NCBI RefSeq assembly: GCF_001028665.1
Contig: NZ_CP011504.1
Location: 124,001-188,000, forward strand
DNA from: Burkholderia pyrrocinia
GTDB taxonomy: Bacteria; Pseudomonadota; Gammaproteobacteria; Burkholderiales; Burkholderiaceae
Direction: 5' to 3'
Length of the DNA: 64,000 nucleotides
Made by a program: the position numbers and the translations under genes. Positions 27,117-37,415 of this stretch are shown one piece after another (within the stretch, counting starts at the first letter, position 1; each line of letters opens with the position of its first letter). The notes beneath the pieces were generated by a model. That model worked only from the letters and a program-made list of their open reading frames with translations. It made no database searches and was not told where the DNA came from.

Positions 27117-28640
27117 TTGGATACCGTGATCCTTGCCGACTGGCTCTCCGCCCGCCTCGACCGCGGCTCGTCCGAGCCGATGTACCGGCAGTTGCTGCAG
27201 CAGATGCAGCAGGCCATCCTGACCGGGGAATTGGGGCCAGGAACGAAACTGCCCAGCTCCCGGACGCTGGCGGCGGACCTGTCGATCGCGCGCAATACCG
27301 TGCTGCACGTGTACGACCAGTTGACGGCCGAAGGCTATGTGCTGACGACGACCGGCAGCGGCACCTACGTGGCCGACACGCGGCCGGACGCCGCGGCGAT
27401 TCGCGCGCCGGGCGCCGCGCCGCCGCCGTCCGACGCCGGTACGCTGCCGCTGCCGGACGCGCAGGGCAGCCTGTCGATGCGCGGCCGGCAACTGATCGAG
27501 CACGCGGGCGTGTCGCGGCGCCAGTGGGGTGCGTTCATGCCGGGCGTGCCGGACGTGTCGGAGTTTCCGAGCCGCACGTGGAGCCGCCTGCAGGCGCGGC
27601 TCTGGAAGGAGGCCAACCCCGAGCTGCTGACCTATGCGCCGGGCGGCGGCTACCGGCCATTGCGGCGCGCGCTCGCCGATTACCTGCGCGTCGCGCGCTC
27701 GGTCAAATGCTCGCCGGACCAGGTGATCATCACGACCGGCATTCATCAGTCGATCGATCTCGCGGTGCGGCTGCTGTCCGACATCGGCGATCGCGCGTGG
27801 GTCGAGGAACCGTGCTACTGGGGCGTGCGCAGCGTATTGCAGGCGGCCGGCCTCACGCTCGCGCCGGTGCCGGTCGACCAGGAAGGGCTCGCCCCGCGTG
27901 CCGGCGACATGCAGCATCCGCCGCGGCTCGTGCTCGTCACGCCGTCGCATCAGTACCCGCTCGGGATGGTGATGAGCCTCGCGCGGCGCCGGATGCTGCT
28001 CGAATACGCGCGCCAGCACCGCTGCTGGATCATCGAGGACGACTACGACAGCGAATTCCGCTACGGCAGCCGGCCGCTCGCGTCGCTGCAGGGGCTCGAC
28101 GACGGCGGCCGCGTGATCTACGTCGGCAGCCTCGGCAAGATGCTGTTCCCGGGCCTGCGGATGGGCTACATGGTCGTGCCCGAGCATCTGGTCGATACCT
28201 TCCGCACCGGGCTGTCGGAGCTGTACCGCGAAGGCCAGCTGATGCAGCAGGCCGTGCTCGCCGAATTCATCATGGATGGCCACCTGACGTCGCACGTAAG
28301 GCGGATGCGCACGCTGTACGGCGAGCGCCGGCAACTGATGATCGACGCGATCCGCGCGCGCTTCGGCGACGCGCTGCCCGTGATGGGCGACGAGGCCGGC
28401 CTGCACCTGGTGCTCGGCTTGCCCGACGCGTGCGACGATCGCGCGGTCACGCAGAGCGCGTTCGACGCGGGCGTGATCGTGCGCCCGCTCACCAGCTACT
28501 ACAGCAACCGCGACACCGCGCAGCGCGGCCTGCTGCTCGGCTATGCGTGCGTCCCGCACGAAAGCATCGGGCCCGCGTTCGACACGCTCGCGAATACCAT
28601 CGAGCAGCATCTGCCGCGGCACATCACGCGCGCGGCATAG
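27117..28640 (+). CDS. MocR family transcriptional regulator (GntR HTH fused to class I aminotransferase)
   Basis: A 507-residue fusion: residues about 20-90 form a GntR winged helix (SEPMYRQLLQQMQQAILTGE, then SIARNTVLHVYDQLTAEGYV). After a Pro/Ala-rich linker (about 95-135) comes a PLP-dependent fold type I aminotransferase domain. The Schiff-base lysine is Lys341 in YVGSLGKMLFPGLRMGY. The start is taken as TTG at 27117, a few bases after AGTAGGAC; the GTG at 27126 is the alternative. It probably senses a PLP adduct and controls the divergent importer operon. Confidence 0.9.
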   Translation: MDTVILADWLSARLDRGSSEPMYRQLLQQMQQAILTGELGPGTKLPSSRTLAADLSIARNTVLHVYDQLTAEGYVLTTTGSGTYVADTRPDAAAIRAPGAAPPPSDAGTLPLPDAQGSLSMRGRQLIEHAGVSRRQWGAFMPGVPDVSEFPSRTWSRLQARLWKEANPELLTYAPGGGYRPLRRALADYLRVARSVKCSPDQVIITTGIHQSIDLAVRLLSDIGDRAWVEEPCYWGVRSVLQAAGLTLAPVPVDQEGLAPRAGDMQHPPRLVLVTPSHQYPLGMVMSLARRRMLLEYARQHRCWIIEDDYDSEFRYGSRPLASLQGLDDGGRVIYVGSLGKMLFPGLRMGYMVVPEHLVDTFRTGLSELYREGQLMQQAVLAEFIMDGHLTSHVRRMRTLYGERRQLMIDAIRARFGDALPVMGDEAGLHLVLGLPDACDDRAVTQSAFDAGVIVRPLTSYYSNRDTAQRGLLLGYACVPHESIGPAFDTLANTIEQHLPRHITRAA

Positions 28641-28667
28641 GAGCGGTCGCACGCGGCGCCGCCCGCG

Positions 28668-29702
28668 TTACTGCGCGCTGCCCGCCCCGCGATCGAGCGA
28701 CGCCGCGCGCACGGCTTCGCCGGGTTTCGTGAACACGCGCTGCCGCAATGCGGCAATCTGCGCGTCGCGGCCCTGCGGCGACAGGCCGGCCGACTCGATC
28801 TGCGCGCGCTGCGCGGCATAGTCCGCGTAGCGGCTCTGCCACGCTGCGTCGTCCTGCTGCATCTGCGCGACGCGCGCGGCGGCCTCGGGCCCGAGCGTCT
28901 GCGTCAGTTGCGCGCGCATCGCATCGGGCGTCGCCCCACTCTTTTGCAGTTGCGCGATCTGGTCGATCGCGGCCCGCTGCCGGTCGCCCCGCTGCTGCGC
29001 CGCGCGTTCGTCGGCCGGCATCTGCTGCTCCAGCGCCGCGAGCCGTTCGGCCTTCTGCGCATCGGTCAGCGTGCGATCCTGCGCGATCTTCAGCCGCGCG
29101 AGATCGTAGCGCTGCCGCCACTGCTCCGCGCCGAAGAACGGCTGGCTCCAGTCGCCGAGCGTGCGATACGCGATCGATGCGCGCTGGTCGAGCGCGAGCT
29201 GCAGCGCGCCCAGGTCGGACTTGTCGACTGCGCCGGCATCGCGCAGTTTCGCGAGCGCGTCGAGATACGCGCGATAGCGATGCCACACGTCGAGCGCCTC
29301 GGCCTGCGCCGCCGTACCGTCGAGCTGCGCGGCAATCTCGCGCACGACGAGTGCATCGAGCGCGGCCGCGCTGAGGTCGCTCTGCGCGGTCAGGCAGTAG
29401 TCGAAGAAATCGCGCACCGCGCGCACCTTCGCGAGATGGCCGCCCGCATCGAGCGGCAGCCGCGGCGCGCTGGAGCCGGCCAGCGACGACGGCAGGCCCG
29501 CGCTCGCCGGCGCGGCGGCCTGCGGCGGTGCCGCAGCCACGCCGCCCACTGCCGCCGCATCGGGCGCTTCGCCGGCGCTACCCGTACCGCGATGCCATCC
29601 CGCCCCGCTCCACATCGCGACGCCGGCGATCGCCGCCAGCCCCACGACACCGTAGACTGCAGCGCGCCGCGCCAGCGGCGCGCGCCCTTCACGTGCCGCC
29701 AT
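28668..29702 (-). CDS. lipB: Lipase-specific foldase (lipase chaperone Lif)
   Basis: A 344-residue steric chaperone anchored in the inner membrane by one N-terminal helix (about 18-36). A variable Ala/Pro-rich linker (about 38-80) and an alpha-helical lipase-binding domain follow. The conserved RxxFDY motif is present as RAVRDFFDYCLTAQSDLS near residue 95. It folds LipA in the periplasm before type II secretion. It starts three bases after lipA, so expression is coupled. The gene is called limA or lipB in Burkholderia. Confidence 0.95.
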   Translation of the reverse strand: MAAREGRAPLARRAAVYGVVGLAAIAGVAMWSGAGWHRGTGSAGEAPDAAAVGGVAAAPPQAAAPASAGLPSSLAGSSAPRLPLDAGGHLAKVRAVRDFFDYCLTAQSDLSAAALDALVVREIAAQLDGTAAQAEALDVWHRYRAYLDALAKLRDAGAVDKSDLGALQLALDQRASIAYRTLGDWSQPFFGAEQWRQRYDLARLKIAQDRTLTDAQKAERLAALEQQMPADERAAQQRGDRQRAAIDQIAQLQKSGATPDAMRAQLTQTLGPEAAARVAQMQQDDAAWQSRYADYAAQRAQIESAGLSPQGRDAQIAALRQRVFTKPGEAVRAASLDRGAGSAQ

Positions 29703-29705
29703 CGA

Positions 29706-30926
<1,221 letters not shown>

Positions 30927-30955
30927 CTAGACACGGTTCTCTAATCGCTTGACGC

Positions 30956-30977
30956 GCCCCGCCCGTTCGGGCGGGGC
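30956..30977. terminator. Hairpin downstream of the TonB receptor gene
   Basis: A 9-bp perfect GC stem (GCCCCGCCC/GGGCGGGGC) with loop GTTC lies about 45 bp after the receptor stop on the minus strand. No clear T-run follows, so termination efficiency is uncertain. Confidence 0.45.
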
Positions 30978-31020
30978 CGCGTTCATGCGCGCGCATGCTG
31001 CAACGCACACGCGCAACGCG

Positions 31021-33159
31021 CTACAGCTTCGCGCTCACGCGTACCCATGCGGTACGGCCCGGTTCCATCACCGGTGCGTTCGCCGGATAGCCGAAGCCCG
31101 CGTTGCCGGCGAGGTTCAGATGCTCGGTGTAGGCCTTGTTCAGCACGTTGTCGACGCCGACCGAGACCTGCACGGTCTTGCTGACGTTGTATTGCGTATG
31201 CAGCGACAGCACGCCGAATCCGGTACTCGGGCCGAAGTCCTTGCCGACCACGTTGCCCTCATTCAGTGCATAACGATGCTGCGGCGCAACGATCCGCCAC
31301 AGGCCGCCGGCCGACCACGCGCCGCGCGTGTATTCGAGCCCGATGCGCACCTCGAGCGGCGGCATCTGCGGCAGCGGATCGCCGCTCGCCACGTTGCGCC
31401 CCCACGCATACGCGAGCGACGTCTCGACGCGCAGCGGCGCAACCGGCCGCCACGACACGCCCGCTTCGCCGCCCATGATCTGTGCGTTGACGTTGGTCGC
31501 CTGCGTGGTCGGGCCCATCATGCCGGCCGCGTAGTTGAACAGGATGAAGTCCTGCACATAACCTGCGTAGGCCGACACCCACGCATCGAACCGGTCGCTC
31601 TTGTATTGCGCGCCGATGTCGAGCTGCGTGGTCTTCTCCGGCTGCACCGCCGAGAACGCGTTGACCGAACCGGCCGGCCCGCGCTTCGCGGAGAACAGCT
31701 CCCAGTAGTCGGGATAGCGCTCCGCATGACCGATCCCCGCGTACCACGTAACGGGCAGCGACGCGAGATCGCGCTCGTAGCGCACGAAGCCGCTCGGCAG
31801 CACGCGCGCGCGATCGTCGTCGAAGGTCGGGTTGGGCTTGCTCATCATCATCCCGCTCGTCGTCGCGCGCTTGTCGCGTGCGCTCGCGTAGTCGACGCGC
31901 GCGCCGCCGATCACGCGCGACACGCCGCTCGCGTACCACGTCAGCTCGCCGAACGCGCCCGCGTTCCACATCGTCGCCTGCGCATCCCACGGCTGGTCGC
32001 CGTAGTTCTGCCGCCCCATCGCCGAGCGCGAATCGAGCCGGTTCGATTGCGCGTCGACACCGGTCACGAGCTTGAAGTCGTCACCGAAACGGAACGTCGC
32101 GGCCGCGCGCGCGCCGAACGTGCGGCGCCGCACCTCCGCCGCCATCCGCATCGGCATGCTGCTGGTCGGGTCGGGCTGCCGCAACGTGTAGTTGTCCATC
32201 ACATGGTCGGCTTCGTTGTAGTACACGCGCGCCTCGATCCGGTCGAGCACGTCGCCGAGATGCCGCTTGTCGAACGACAGGCCGAACGTCTCGCGGCGGA
32301 AATGCGCGCCGTCCATCCCGCGACCCGCATACTTCGCGTAGCCGTCGCCCGTGCCCGCCGTCAGTTCGACCCGTGTGTGGTCGTCGGGCGTCCAGCCGAG
32401 CGCCGCATCGGCGTTCCACTTGTCCCACTGCGACGGCACCGTGTTGCCATTGCCGTCCTTGTAGTCCTGCGAATGCGCGTGGTTTGCGGTCACGCGGCCG
32501 TAGACGTCCGGCGTGCCGGCCGTCACGTCGATGTTCTGGTCGTTGCGACCGAACGAGCCGCCGACGAGGCTGCCCTCGAAACGCATGCCCGGCTTGTCGA
32601 AACGCGGCGTCACGCGCTCGAACAGCACGGTGCCGGCCGACGCGCCCGGGCCGTACAGCACGGTCTGCGGCCCCTTCACGACGGTGACCTTGTCATAGCT
32701 TTCCGGCGCGATATACGACGTCGGCGCATCCATCCGGTTCGGGCAGGCGCCGAGCGTCGGCATCCCGTTCGCCAGGATGTTCAGCCGCGACCCGAACATC
32801 CCGCGCAGCACCGGATCGCCGTTCGTGCCGCCGCTGCGAATCGACGTGAAGCCGGGAATCGTCTTCAGGTAATCCGCGCCGTCGCTGGCGGGCAGCGGCT
32901 GGCGCGGCGCCTTCGGATCCGTGACGACGACGAGCGGCGTCGTCAGCGGCGTCGCGACGACTTCGACGGGCGGCAGCAGCACGGCCGCATCGTCCGCAGG
33001 CATGCCGGCCGCGCGAGTCGTTTCGGCCGCGGCAGCGGTCGCGGTCGCGGCCAGCGCGCCGACGGCGAGCGCGGGAACGGTGAGTTTCAACATGCGCGGC
33101 ACGCGCCGCGCACCGGCATTGCGTGACGCCCGCGGCGCACGCAACTGGAAAATGGTCAT
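31021..33159 (-). CDS. TonB-dependent copper receptor (OprC/NosA family)
   Basis: An outer-membrane receptor of about 712 residues. The plug domain includes LPPVEVVATPL, DYLKTIPGFTSIRSGGTNGDPVLRGMFG split over residues about 90-125, and CPNRMDAPTSY. The last resembles the conserved copper-receptor segment with a cysteine and methionine. The barrel ends in PGRTAWVRVSAKL with a terminal hydrophobic residue. Two starts are possible: 33159 (MTIFQL, Arg-rich n-region) or 33093 (MLKLTVPALAVG). Either gives a signal peptide. It lies 83 bp downstream of a DUF2946 gene. Copper specificity is by family. Confidence 0.88.
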   Translation of the reverse strand: MTIFQLRAPRASRNAGARRVPRMLKLTVPALAVGALAATATAAAAETTRAAGMPADDAAVLLPPVEVVATPLTTPLVVVTDPKAPRQPLPASDGADYLKTIPGFTSIRSGGTNGDPVLRGMFGSRLNILANGMPTLGACPNRMDAPTSYIAPESYDKVTVVKGPQTVLYGPGASAGTVLFERVTPRFDKPGMRFEGSLVGGSFGRNDQNIDVTAGTPDVYGRVTANHAHSQDYKDGNGNTVPSQWDKWNADAALGWTPDDHTRVELTAGTGDGYAKYAGRGMDGAHFRRETFGLSFDKRHLGDVLDRIEARVYYNEADHVMDNYTLRQPDPTSSMPMRMAAEVRRRTFGARAAATFRFGDDFKLVTGVDAQSNRLDSRSAMGRQNYGDQPWDAQATMWNAGAFGELTWYASGVSRVIGGARVDYASARDKRATTSGMMMSKPNPTFDDDRARVLPSGFVRYERDLASLPVTWYAGIGHAERYPDYWELFSAKRGPAGSVNAFSAVQPEKTTQLDIGAQYKSDRFDAWVSAYAGYVQDFILFNYAAGMMGPTTQATNVNAQIMGGEAGVSWRPVAPLRVETSLAYAWGRNVASGDPLPQMPPLEVRIGLEYTRGAWSAGGLWRIVAPQHRYALNEGNVVGKDFGPSTGFGVLSLHTQYNVSKTVQVSVGVDNVLNKAYTEHLNLAGNAGFGYPANAPVMEPGRTAWVRVSAKL

Positions 33160-33242
33160 GATCGAAAGCCCGAGTGACGCCCTCCACGCGGCCTCGACGG
33201 GCCGCACGGATATCGGCGGTAGATAAAACGGAAGAAAGCGCG

Positions 33243-33611
33243 TCAGGCGCGCTCGGGCGGTGCGCGTGGATACGCGCGCGGATAGCGGTCGGCGCGCGCC
33301 GCGACGGCAGGCGGCGCGGCGGCGGAAACGGAAGCGACGGAAGCGGAAGCGAACGATGCGGCGGCAGGCACGCCGATCGCGGGGCTGTGCGCGAAGAAGC
33401 CGCAGTAGCCGCACGCATCGAGATGCAACGCGTGATCGTGCATGCGGCCCGCATCGGGCGACCGATGCGGGCCATGCTCTGCACTGCAGACGATTGCGTC
33501 AGGCGTGGCCGCCTGCGCGATGCGCCACTGCGACACCAGCGGCGCCGCGATCGCGAACCAGATCGCGAGCACGCCAAGCCAGGCGGTCAGGTGACGATGT
33601 CGGTACAGCAT
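33243..33611 (-). CDS. DUF2946 family membrane-associated protein
   Basis: A 122-residue protein with an N-terminal hydrophobic helix (about 9-30, signal-like), a His-rich segment (SAEHGPHRSP, GRMHDHALHLD) and the CGYC motif of DUF2946. The tail is Ala/Pro/Arg-rich. The family is often found next to copper genes. The Cys/His cluster suggests periplasmic metal binding, possibly copper delivery to or from the adjacent TonB receptor. The metal role is an inference. Confidence 0.8.
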   Translation of the reverse strand: MLYRHRHLTAWLGVLAIWFAIAAPLVSQWRIAQAATPDAIVCSAEHGPHRSPDAGRMHDHALHLDACGYCGFFAHSPAIGVPAAASFASASVASVSAAAPPAVAARADRYPRAYPRAPPERA

Positions 33612-33701
33612 GCGCGGCGGCGAGTAAGCGGAACGTAAAAACAGCCGAGATGTTACAGAATGTTCGCCGCGATGACCAGCCGCGGATGACGGTAAACGGA
33701 C

Positions 33702-33739
33702 CGGGGGCGCATGGTTGTCAACACAACCATGCGCCCCCG
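33702..33739. terminator. 17-bp perfect hairpin downstream of cytochrome b561
   Basis: The arms 33702-33718 and 33723-33739 (CGGGGGCGCATGGTTGT and its complement) enclose CAAC. It lies 28 bp after the b561 stop on the minus strand. There is no T-run, so it may act as a barrier hairpin or bidirectional site. Confidence 0.55.
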
Positions 33740-33767
33740 CCTGCTGCGCGCGTCCGGCGCGCGACGC

Positions 33768-34304
33768 TCAGGGCGCCATGCGGCGCAACACGTCGTCGCG
33801 CCGGATGAAATGGTGATACAGCGCGGCCAGCGCATGCAGGCCGATCACGAAGTAGAACGCGTTGCCGATCAGCTCGTGCGCTTCCTTGATCGTCGGCCGC
33901 AGCGCCTTGTCCGGGCCGAACAGCGTGAACGACACGCCGAGCCAGTCGAGCGACACCGGCTTGCCGCCCAGGTTGATCATCATGATGCCGAGCAGCGGCT
34001 GCGCGATGATGAACACGTAGAGCGCGACATGCGAGAGCGTCGAGAGCCAGCGCAGCAGCGCGGCCTGCGGAATGGCTTCCGGCACGCGGCTGACGACCCG
34101 CCACAGCACGCGCAGCACCGACAGCACGAGCACGAATGTGCCGGCGGTGAGGTGCACGTTCATCCAGAACACCCGGCTGTCGCTGCCTTTCGGCCCGCGG
34201 ATCTCGATGGCCAGGTACGCCAGCGCCACCAGCAGGAAGATGGCCCAGTGGAAGAAGATCGCGGGCGAGCTGTAGCGCCTCTGTTTCGCGAGGATGTTTT
34301 TCAT
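33768..34304 (-). CDS. Cytochrome b561
   Basis: A 178-residue four-helix di-haem membrane protein of the bacterial CybB type. Candidate haem ligands are the His in AIFFHWAIF, MNVHLTAG, LSHVALYV and GLHALAALYHHF. Start 34304 follows GAGACGA; upstream in-frame codons lack a ribosome-binding site. It transfers electrons from the quinol pool, for example to superoxide or periplasmic acceptors. It is transcribed in the same direction as the copper genes but separated from them by a hairpin. Confidence 0.92.
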   Translation of the reverse strand: MKNILAKQRRYSSPAIFFHWAIFLLVALAYLAIEIRGPKGSDSRVFWMNVHLTAGTFVLVLSVLRVLWRVVSRVPEAIPQAALLRWLSTLSHVALYVFIIAQPLLGIMMINLGGKPVSLDWLGVSFTLFGPDKALRPTIKEAHELIGNAFYFVIGLHALAALYHHFIRRDDVLRRMAP

Positions 34305-34531
34305 GCGTCGTCTCGTGTTGTATGCGGGGAGGGGCGCATGCCGCAACCGGCCTGCGCCCGGCAGAGTTGCCACGATTGTAGCCGCGCGGGCGTCCGGTTT
34401 TGCGCGACGCGGTCAAATATCCGACGAATCGTCAACGCACGCCGCGCGGGGCTGTCATATGGAAAGTCCGCATCGCGCACGGGAATGGCTGTGGCACGAT
34501 GAAGCTTTGGTGTCGACGTTGTGCGCGCATC

Positions 34532-35170
34532 ATGAGCAAGGCGTTCTTCGTTGCGGCCTACCGGCTGACCGCCGCGTTGCTCGCGGTGTCCACGACGTTG
34601 CACGGCATCGCCGGCTACTGGGGCATGCCCGCGTTCCAGCTCGGCAACTACCTCAGCTACTTCACGCAACTGAGCAGCCTCTACGCGGCCACGATACTGG
34701 CCGCGGGGCTCTGGCGCATCGCGCGCCCCGGCTCGGCCCGCTACGAATCGATGCGCGGCGCGGCCGTGCTGTACGTGCTGATCACCGCGATCGTCTACGA
34801 GCTGCTGCTCGCGCGCCACGATGCGCTGCGCCACATCACGCCGGCGTTCAACAACTGGGTGCTGCACCGGATCGTGCCGCTCGTCATGGTGTGCGACTGG
34901 CTGTACGTGGAGCCGCGCTCGCCGATCGCGCGGCGCAGCGCGTTCGCGTGGCTCGGTTTTCCGGTCGTCTATCTCGGCTATACGCTCGTGCGCGGCGCGC
35001 TGCAGAACTGGTACCCCTACCCGTTCGTCGATCCGCGGCCGCACGGCTACCTGCCGGTCGCGATCCAGTGCTCGCTGATCGCACTCGGCGCGGCGGCACT
35101 CGCACTGGGCATCCGCTGGCTCGGCAATCACGCGAGACAGTCCGGCGCCGCGACGCTGAAGGAAGGATGA
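34532..35170 (+). CDS. Pr6Pr-like six-helix membrane protein
   Basis: A protein of about 212 residues with six predicted transmembrane helices. It shows the conserved features of the Pr6Pr/FAR-17a-like family: NYLSYFTQLSSLYAA in helix 2, NNWVLHRIVPLVMVCDWLYVEP, and WYPYPFVDPRPHGY. The ATG at 34532 is preferred; a start 13 codons earlier is also possible. No operon partner. The family has no firmly known bacterial function; eukaryotic relatives hydrolyse hydroxy-fatty-acid esters. Confidence 0.75.
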   Translation: MSKAFFVAAYRLTAALLAVSTTLHGIAGYWGMPAFQLGNYLSYFTQLSSLYAATILAAGLWRIARPGSARYESMRGAAVLYVLITAIVYELLLARHDALRHITPAFNNWVLHRIVPLVMVCDWLYVEPRSPIARRSAFAWLGFPVVYLGYTLVRGALQNWYPYPFVDPRPHGYLPVAIQCSLIALGAAALALGIRWLGNHARQSGAATLKEG

Positions 35171-35228
35171 ACGCGGAAGAAGGCGGGAGCGTGTGCGCCG
35201 CCCGGCGCACACGTGGCGATGCGGCTCG

Positions 35229-35960
35229 TCAGCCGCCGCTGCGTGGCAGGAAGTTCATCGGATCGACGACCTTGCCGTTCTGGCGAACTTCGAACTCGAA
35301 CGTCGAACGGCCACTCGTGTCGGTGCCCATCTCGGCGACCGGCTGGCCCTGGCGCACCGCGTCGCCTTCGTTGACGAGCAGCTTGCCGTTGTGACCGTAG
35401 GCCGTGATGAGCCCGTTGTCGTGCTTCAGGATCACGAGCGGGCCGTACGCCTTGACGCCGGACCCGGCGTAGACCACCCGCCCGTTCGCCGCGGCCCGCA
35501 CCGAATGGTCGGGCCCGGATGCGGCGATCACGATGCCGCGCGTCTTGCCGGCCGCAAACTGCGTCGCGACGACACCCGTGGCCGGCCACGCGAGCGAGCC
35601 CGGCTGCGCGGCCGCCGAGGGCGGCTGCGCGGACGACGTCGCGGCAGGCGGCGCGACGCGCAGCACCTGGCCGGGATACACGGCGTCGGTAGGCGCCATG
35701 TGATTCCAGCTCGCCACGTCCTGCACGCGTTGCCCGTAGGCGTTCGCGACGCCCGCGAGCGTATCGCCCGGGTTCACGCGGTAATAGCCAGCAATCACGC
35801 CCGGCGTCGCGGCCGACGTCGGCGCCGACGAACGCGCCGGCTGCCAGTTGTCGGTCCACGGCGTCAGCGTACAGCCCGACAGCGCGACGGCTGCCGCGAC
35901 GAGCGCCGCCTGCGGCAGCCAGCGCGCCAGCGAATCGTGGATGGGAATAGTTTCTCTCAA
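35229..35960 (-). CDS. LysM/M23 (LytM) lipoprotein, NlpD-like, with degenerate LytM site
   Basis: A protein of about 243 residues. The start is the TTG at 35960, supported by GGGAGGA a few bases upstream; longer readings have no such site. A lipoprotein signal ends in the lipobox ALSGC. A LysM domain follows at about 58-105 (YYRVNPGDTLAGVANAYGQ), and then a LytM domain. The first metal His and the final HxH are replaced (RGIVIAA; FEFEVRQ), while YGH is kept. This suggests an amidase activator like NlpD/EnvC rather than an active endopeptidase, probably acting at division septa. Confidence 0.85.
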   Translation of the reverse strand: MRETIPIHDSLARWLPQAALVAAAVALSGCTLTPWTDNWQPARSSAPTSAATPGVIAGYYRVNPGDTLAGVANAYGQRVQDVASWNHMAPTDAVYPGQVLRVAPPAATSSAQPPSAAAQPGSLAWPATGVVATQFAAGKTRGIVIAASGPDHSVRAAANGRVVYAGSGVKAYGPLVILKHDNGLITAYGHNGKLLVNEGDAVRQGQPVAEMGTDTSGRSTFEFEVRQNGKVVDPMNFLPRSGG

Positions 35961-36385
35961 GGGTCCTCCCGGATTTGCGTCGTTGCGCCGCCCACCGCCC
36001 TCCGGCGCGCGACGCACGATGTCCGGCCGGACGGCCGGACCAACCAGTATCCGACCGCTCTCGCGGCCGTCAGTTTCCACAGCGGAACGTCGGCGCGAAC
36101 GGGCTCACCGGCCCCTTTTTCGCGTCGCTCCGACCGGCAAAGATACCATTTGTCGCGGTCAGGACCGCGACAGTTGCAGGTTCCGGCAACCATCTTGCGG
36201 CCCCGCCCCTGCGTGCCGACGGCCCGCGGGCCGCGCCGCGCGACCCATCCGGCGGGCCTGCCGCCGGTCTTCCGCCTACTTCGCCGCCGCCGTCTGCCGT
36301 CTCGGCTCCGTCACATTCTCCCCTTCGATCGCCGCCTATACTCGGTGATGCGCAGCGCGATCCAACGACAACGAGGAGCATGACA
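35961..36385. other. Divergent intergenic region
   Basis: About 425 bp between the NlpD-like gene and a small plus-strand gene. It must contain both promoters. A GAGGAG ribosome-binding site is at 36373-36378. No gene, repeat or RNA was recognised. Confidence 0.5.
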
Positions 36386-36706
36386 ATGAACAATGCGACG
36401 TTTCTTTCGGTGCAGCTCAACGCGGACGATTTCGCCGGTTCCAGCGGCCTGGTCGAATTGCTCAACCGGCACCTGCTGTTCGCGACCGACGTCGCGGAGG
36501 CGGCCGATGCGCTCGTCCAGCTGGCGAGCGTCGCGCACCTGACGGGCGCCACGCGCCACAGCGTCGAGCTGCCGGTCCTCGCGATCGAGCGGCTGCGCGA
36601 GGCGCTCGACACGCTGAGCGGCTACGACGAAACGTGGCTGCAGGTGCTGGAGCCGGCCGAAGCGCTGTTCCGGGATATCGGGCGCGGCAGGCGCCCGCTG
36701 CACTGA
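36386..36706 (+). CDS. Small conserved-looking hypothetical protein
   Basis: A 106-residue protein beginning MNNATFLSVQLNADDF. It is predicted mostly alpha-helical (SSGLVELLNRHLLFATDVAEA and later helices) with no signal peptide or membrane segment. The start is supported by GAGGAG seven bases upstream; the ATG at 36380 is too close to it. It is followed by a strong hairpin. I do not recognise the family and no function can be given. Confidence 0.65.
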   Translation: MNNATFLSVQLNADDFAGSSGLVELLNRHLLFATDVAEAADALVQLASVAHLTGATRHSVELPVLAIERLREALDTLSGYDETWLQVLEPAEALFRDIGRGRRPLH

Positions 36707-36787
36707 CTGCCGGCGCAGCACGCGCCACCCATGAAAACAGGCCGTCGTTCCGCATGACGGAACCGGCGCCGCAGGCGCCACCAAAGA

Positions 36788-36828
36788 AAACAGCCCGTCG
36801 TCCCGCAAAGCGGGACGACGGGCTGTTT
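36788..36828. terminator. Bidirectional intrinsic terminator
   Basis: A 19-bp perfect stem (36788-36806 with 36810-36828, AAACAGCCCGTCGTCCCGC and its complement) with loop AAA. A/T runs on both sides allow it to serve the converging small gene and the DUF4148 gene. Confidence 0.85.
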
Positions 36829-36871
36829 GTACTACATGGGGTCAGGTCCGGCCGCCAAGGCGGCCGCGCCA

Positions 36872-37216
36872 TTAACGACCCTTGTAGACCGGTGCGCCGT
36901 CAGCGATACGCTTGACTTGCCAGCCGGTCTTTGCCGCGGCCGGTGCGCCGGATTCCTGCGCGGCGGCCGGTTGCGCGCCATAGCCGGTCGTGTCGGCGGC
37001 GGCGACATTCTGTTGCGGGTTCACACGGGCTTCAGCAGCCAGGATGCCTTCCGGGTAGTTCGTCCGGTCGCTGCCCAGCTTGTAGCCGGCCTGTTGCAGT
37101 TGGACCAGTTCGGCCTTCACCTGCGCACGGGTGACGGGCGCGTTCTGTTGGGCGAACGAGACGGCGGGAACGGCGAGGACAGCAGCTGCAGCGAACGTTG
37201 CGATCAGCGATTTCAT
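36872..37216 (-). CDS. DUF4148 domain secreted protein
   Basis: A 114-residue exported protein: signal peptide 1-23 (MKSLIATFAAAAVLAVPAVS, cleavage near SFA-QQ). The DUF4148 core VTRAQVKAELVQLQQAGYKL follows, with YPEGILAAEARV, and a Gln/Ala-rich tail. The start at 37216 follows GGAGG. The family is widespread and multi-copy in Burkholderia; its function is unknown. Confidence 0.88.
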   Translation of the reverse strand: MKSLIATFAAAAVLAVPAVSFAQQNAPVTRAQVKAELVQLQQAGYKLGSDRTNYPEGILAAEARVNPQQNVAAADTTGYGAQPAAAQESGAPAAAKTGWQVKRIADGAPVYKGR

Positions 37217-37415
37217 GATTACCTCCGGGATTTTTTTGCTCCGCCGCACACACCATGTCTGCAGCGATGGAACAGAGTTTAGTCCCGACGTCCCCTAGGG
37301 AAAACCATGAAAGAGCGAAAACACTGTTTCCCCGGAGCCAACAATGCCGGCATCCGGGATAGAGAAACCCTATTCATAGAATAGATTTTCGCAACAATAC
37401 CGCCCCGCGGCCCGG

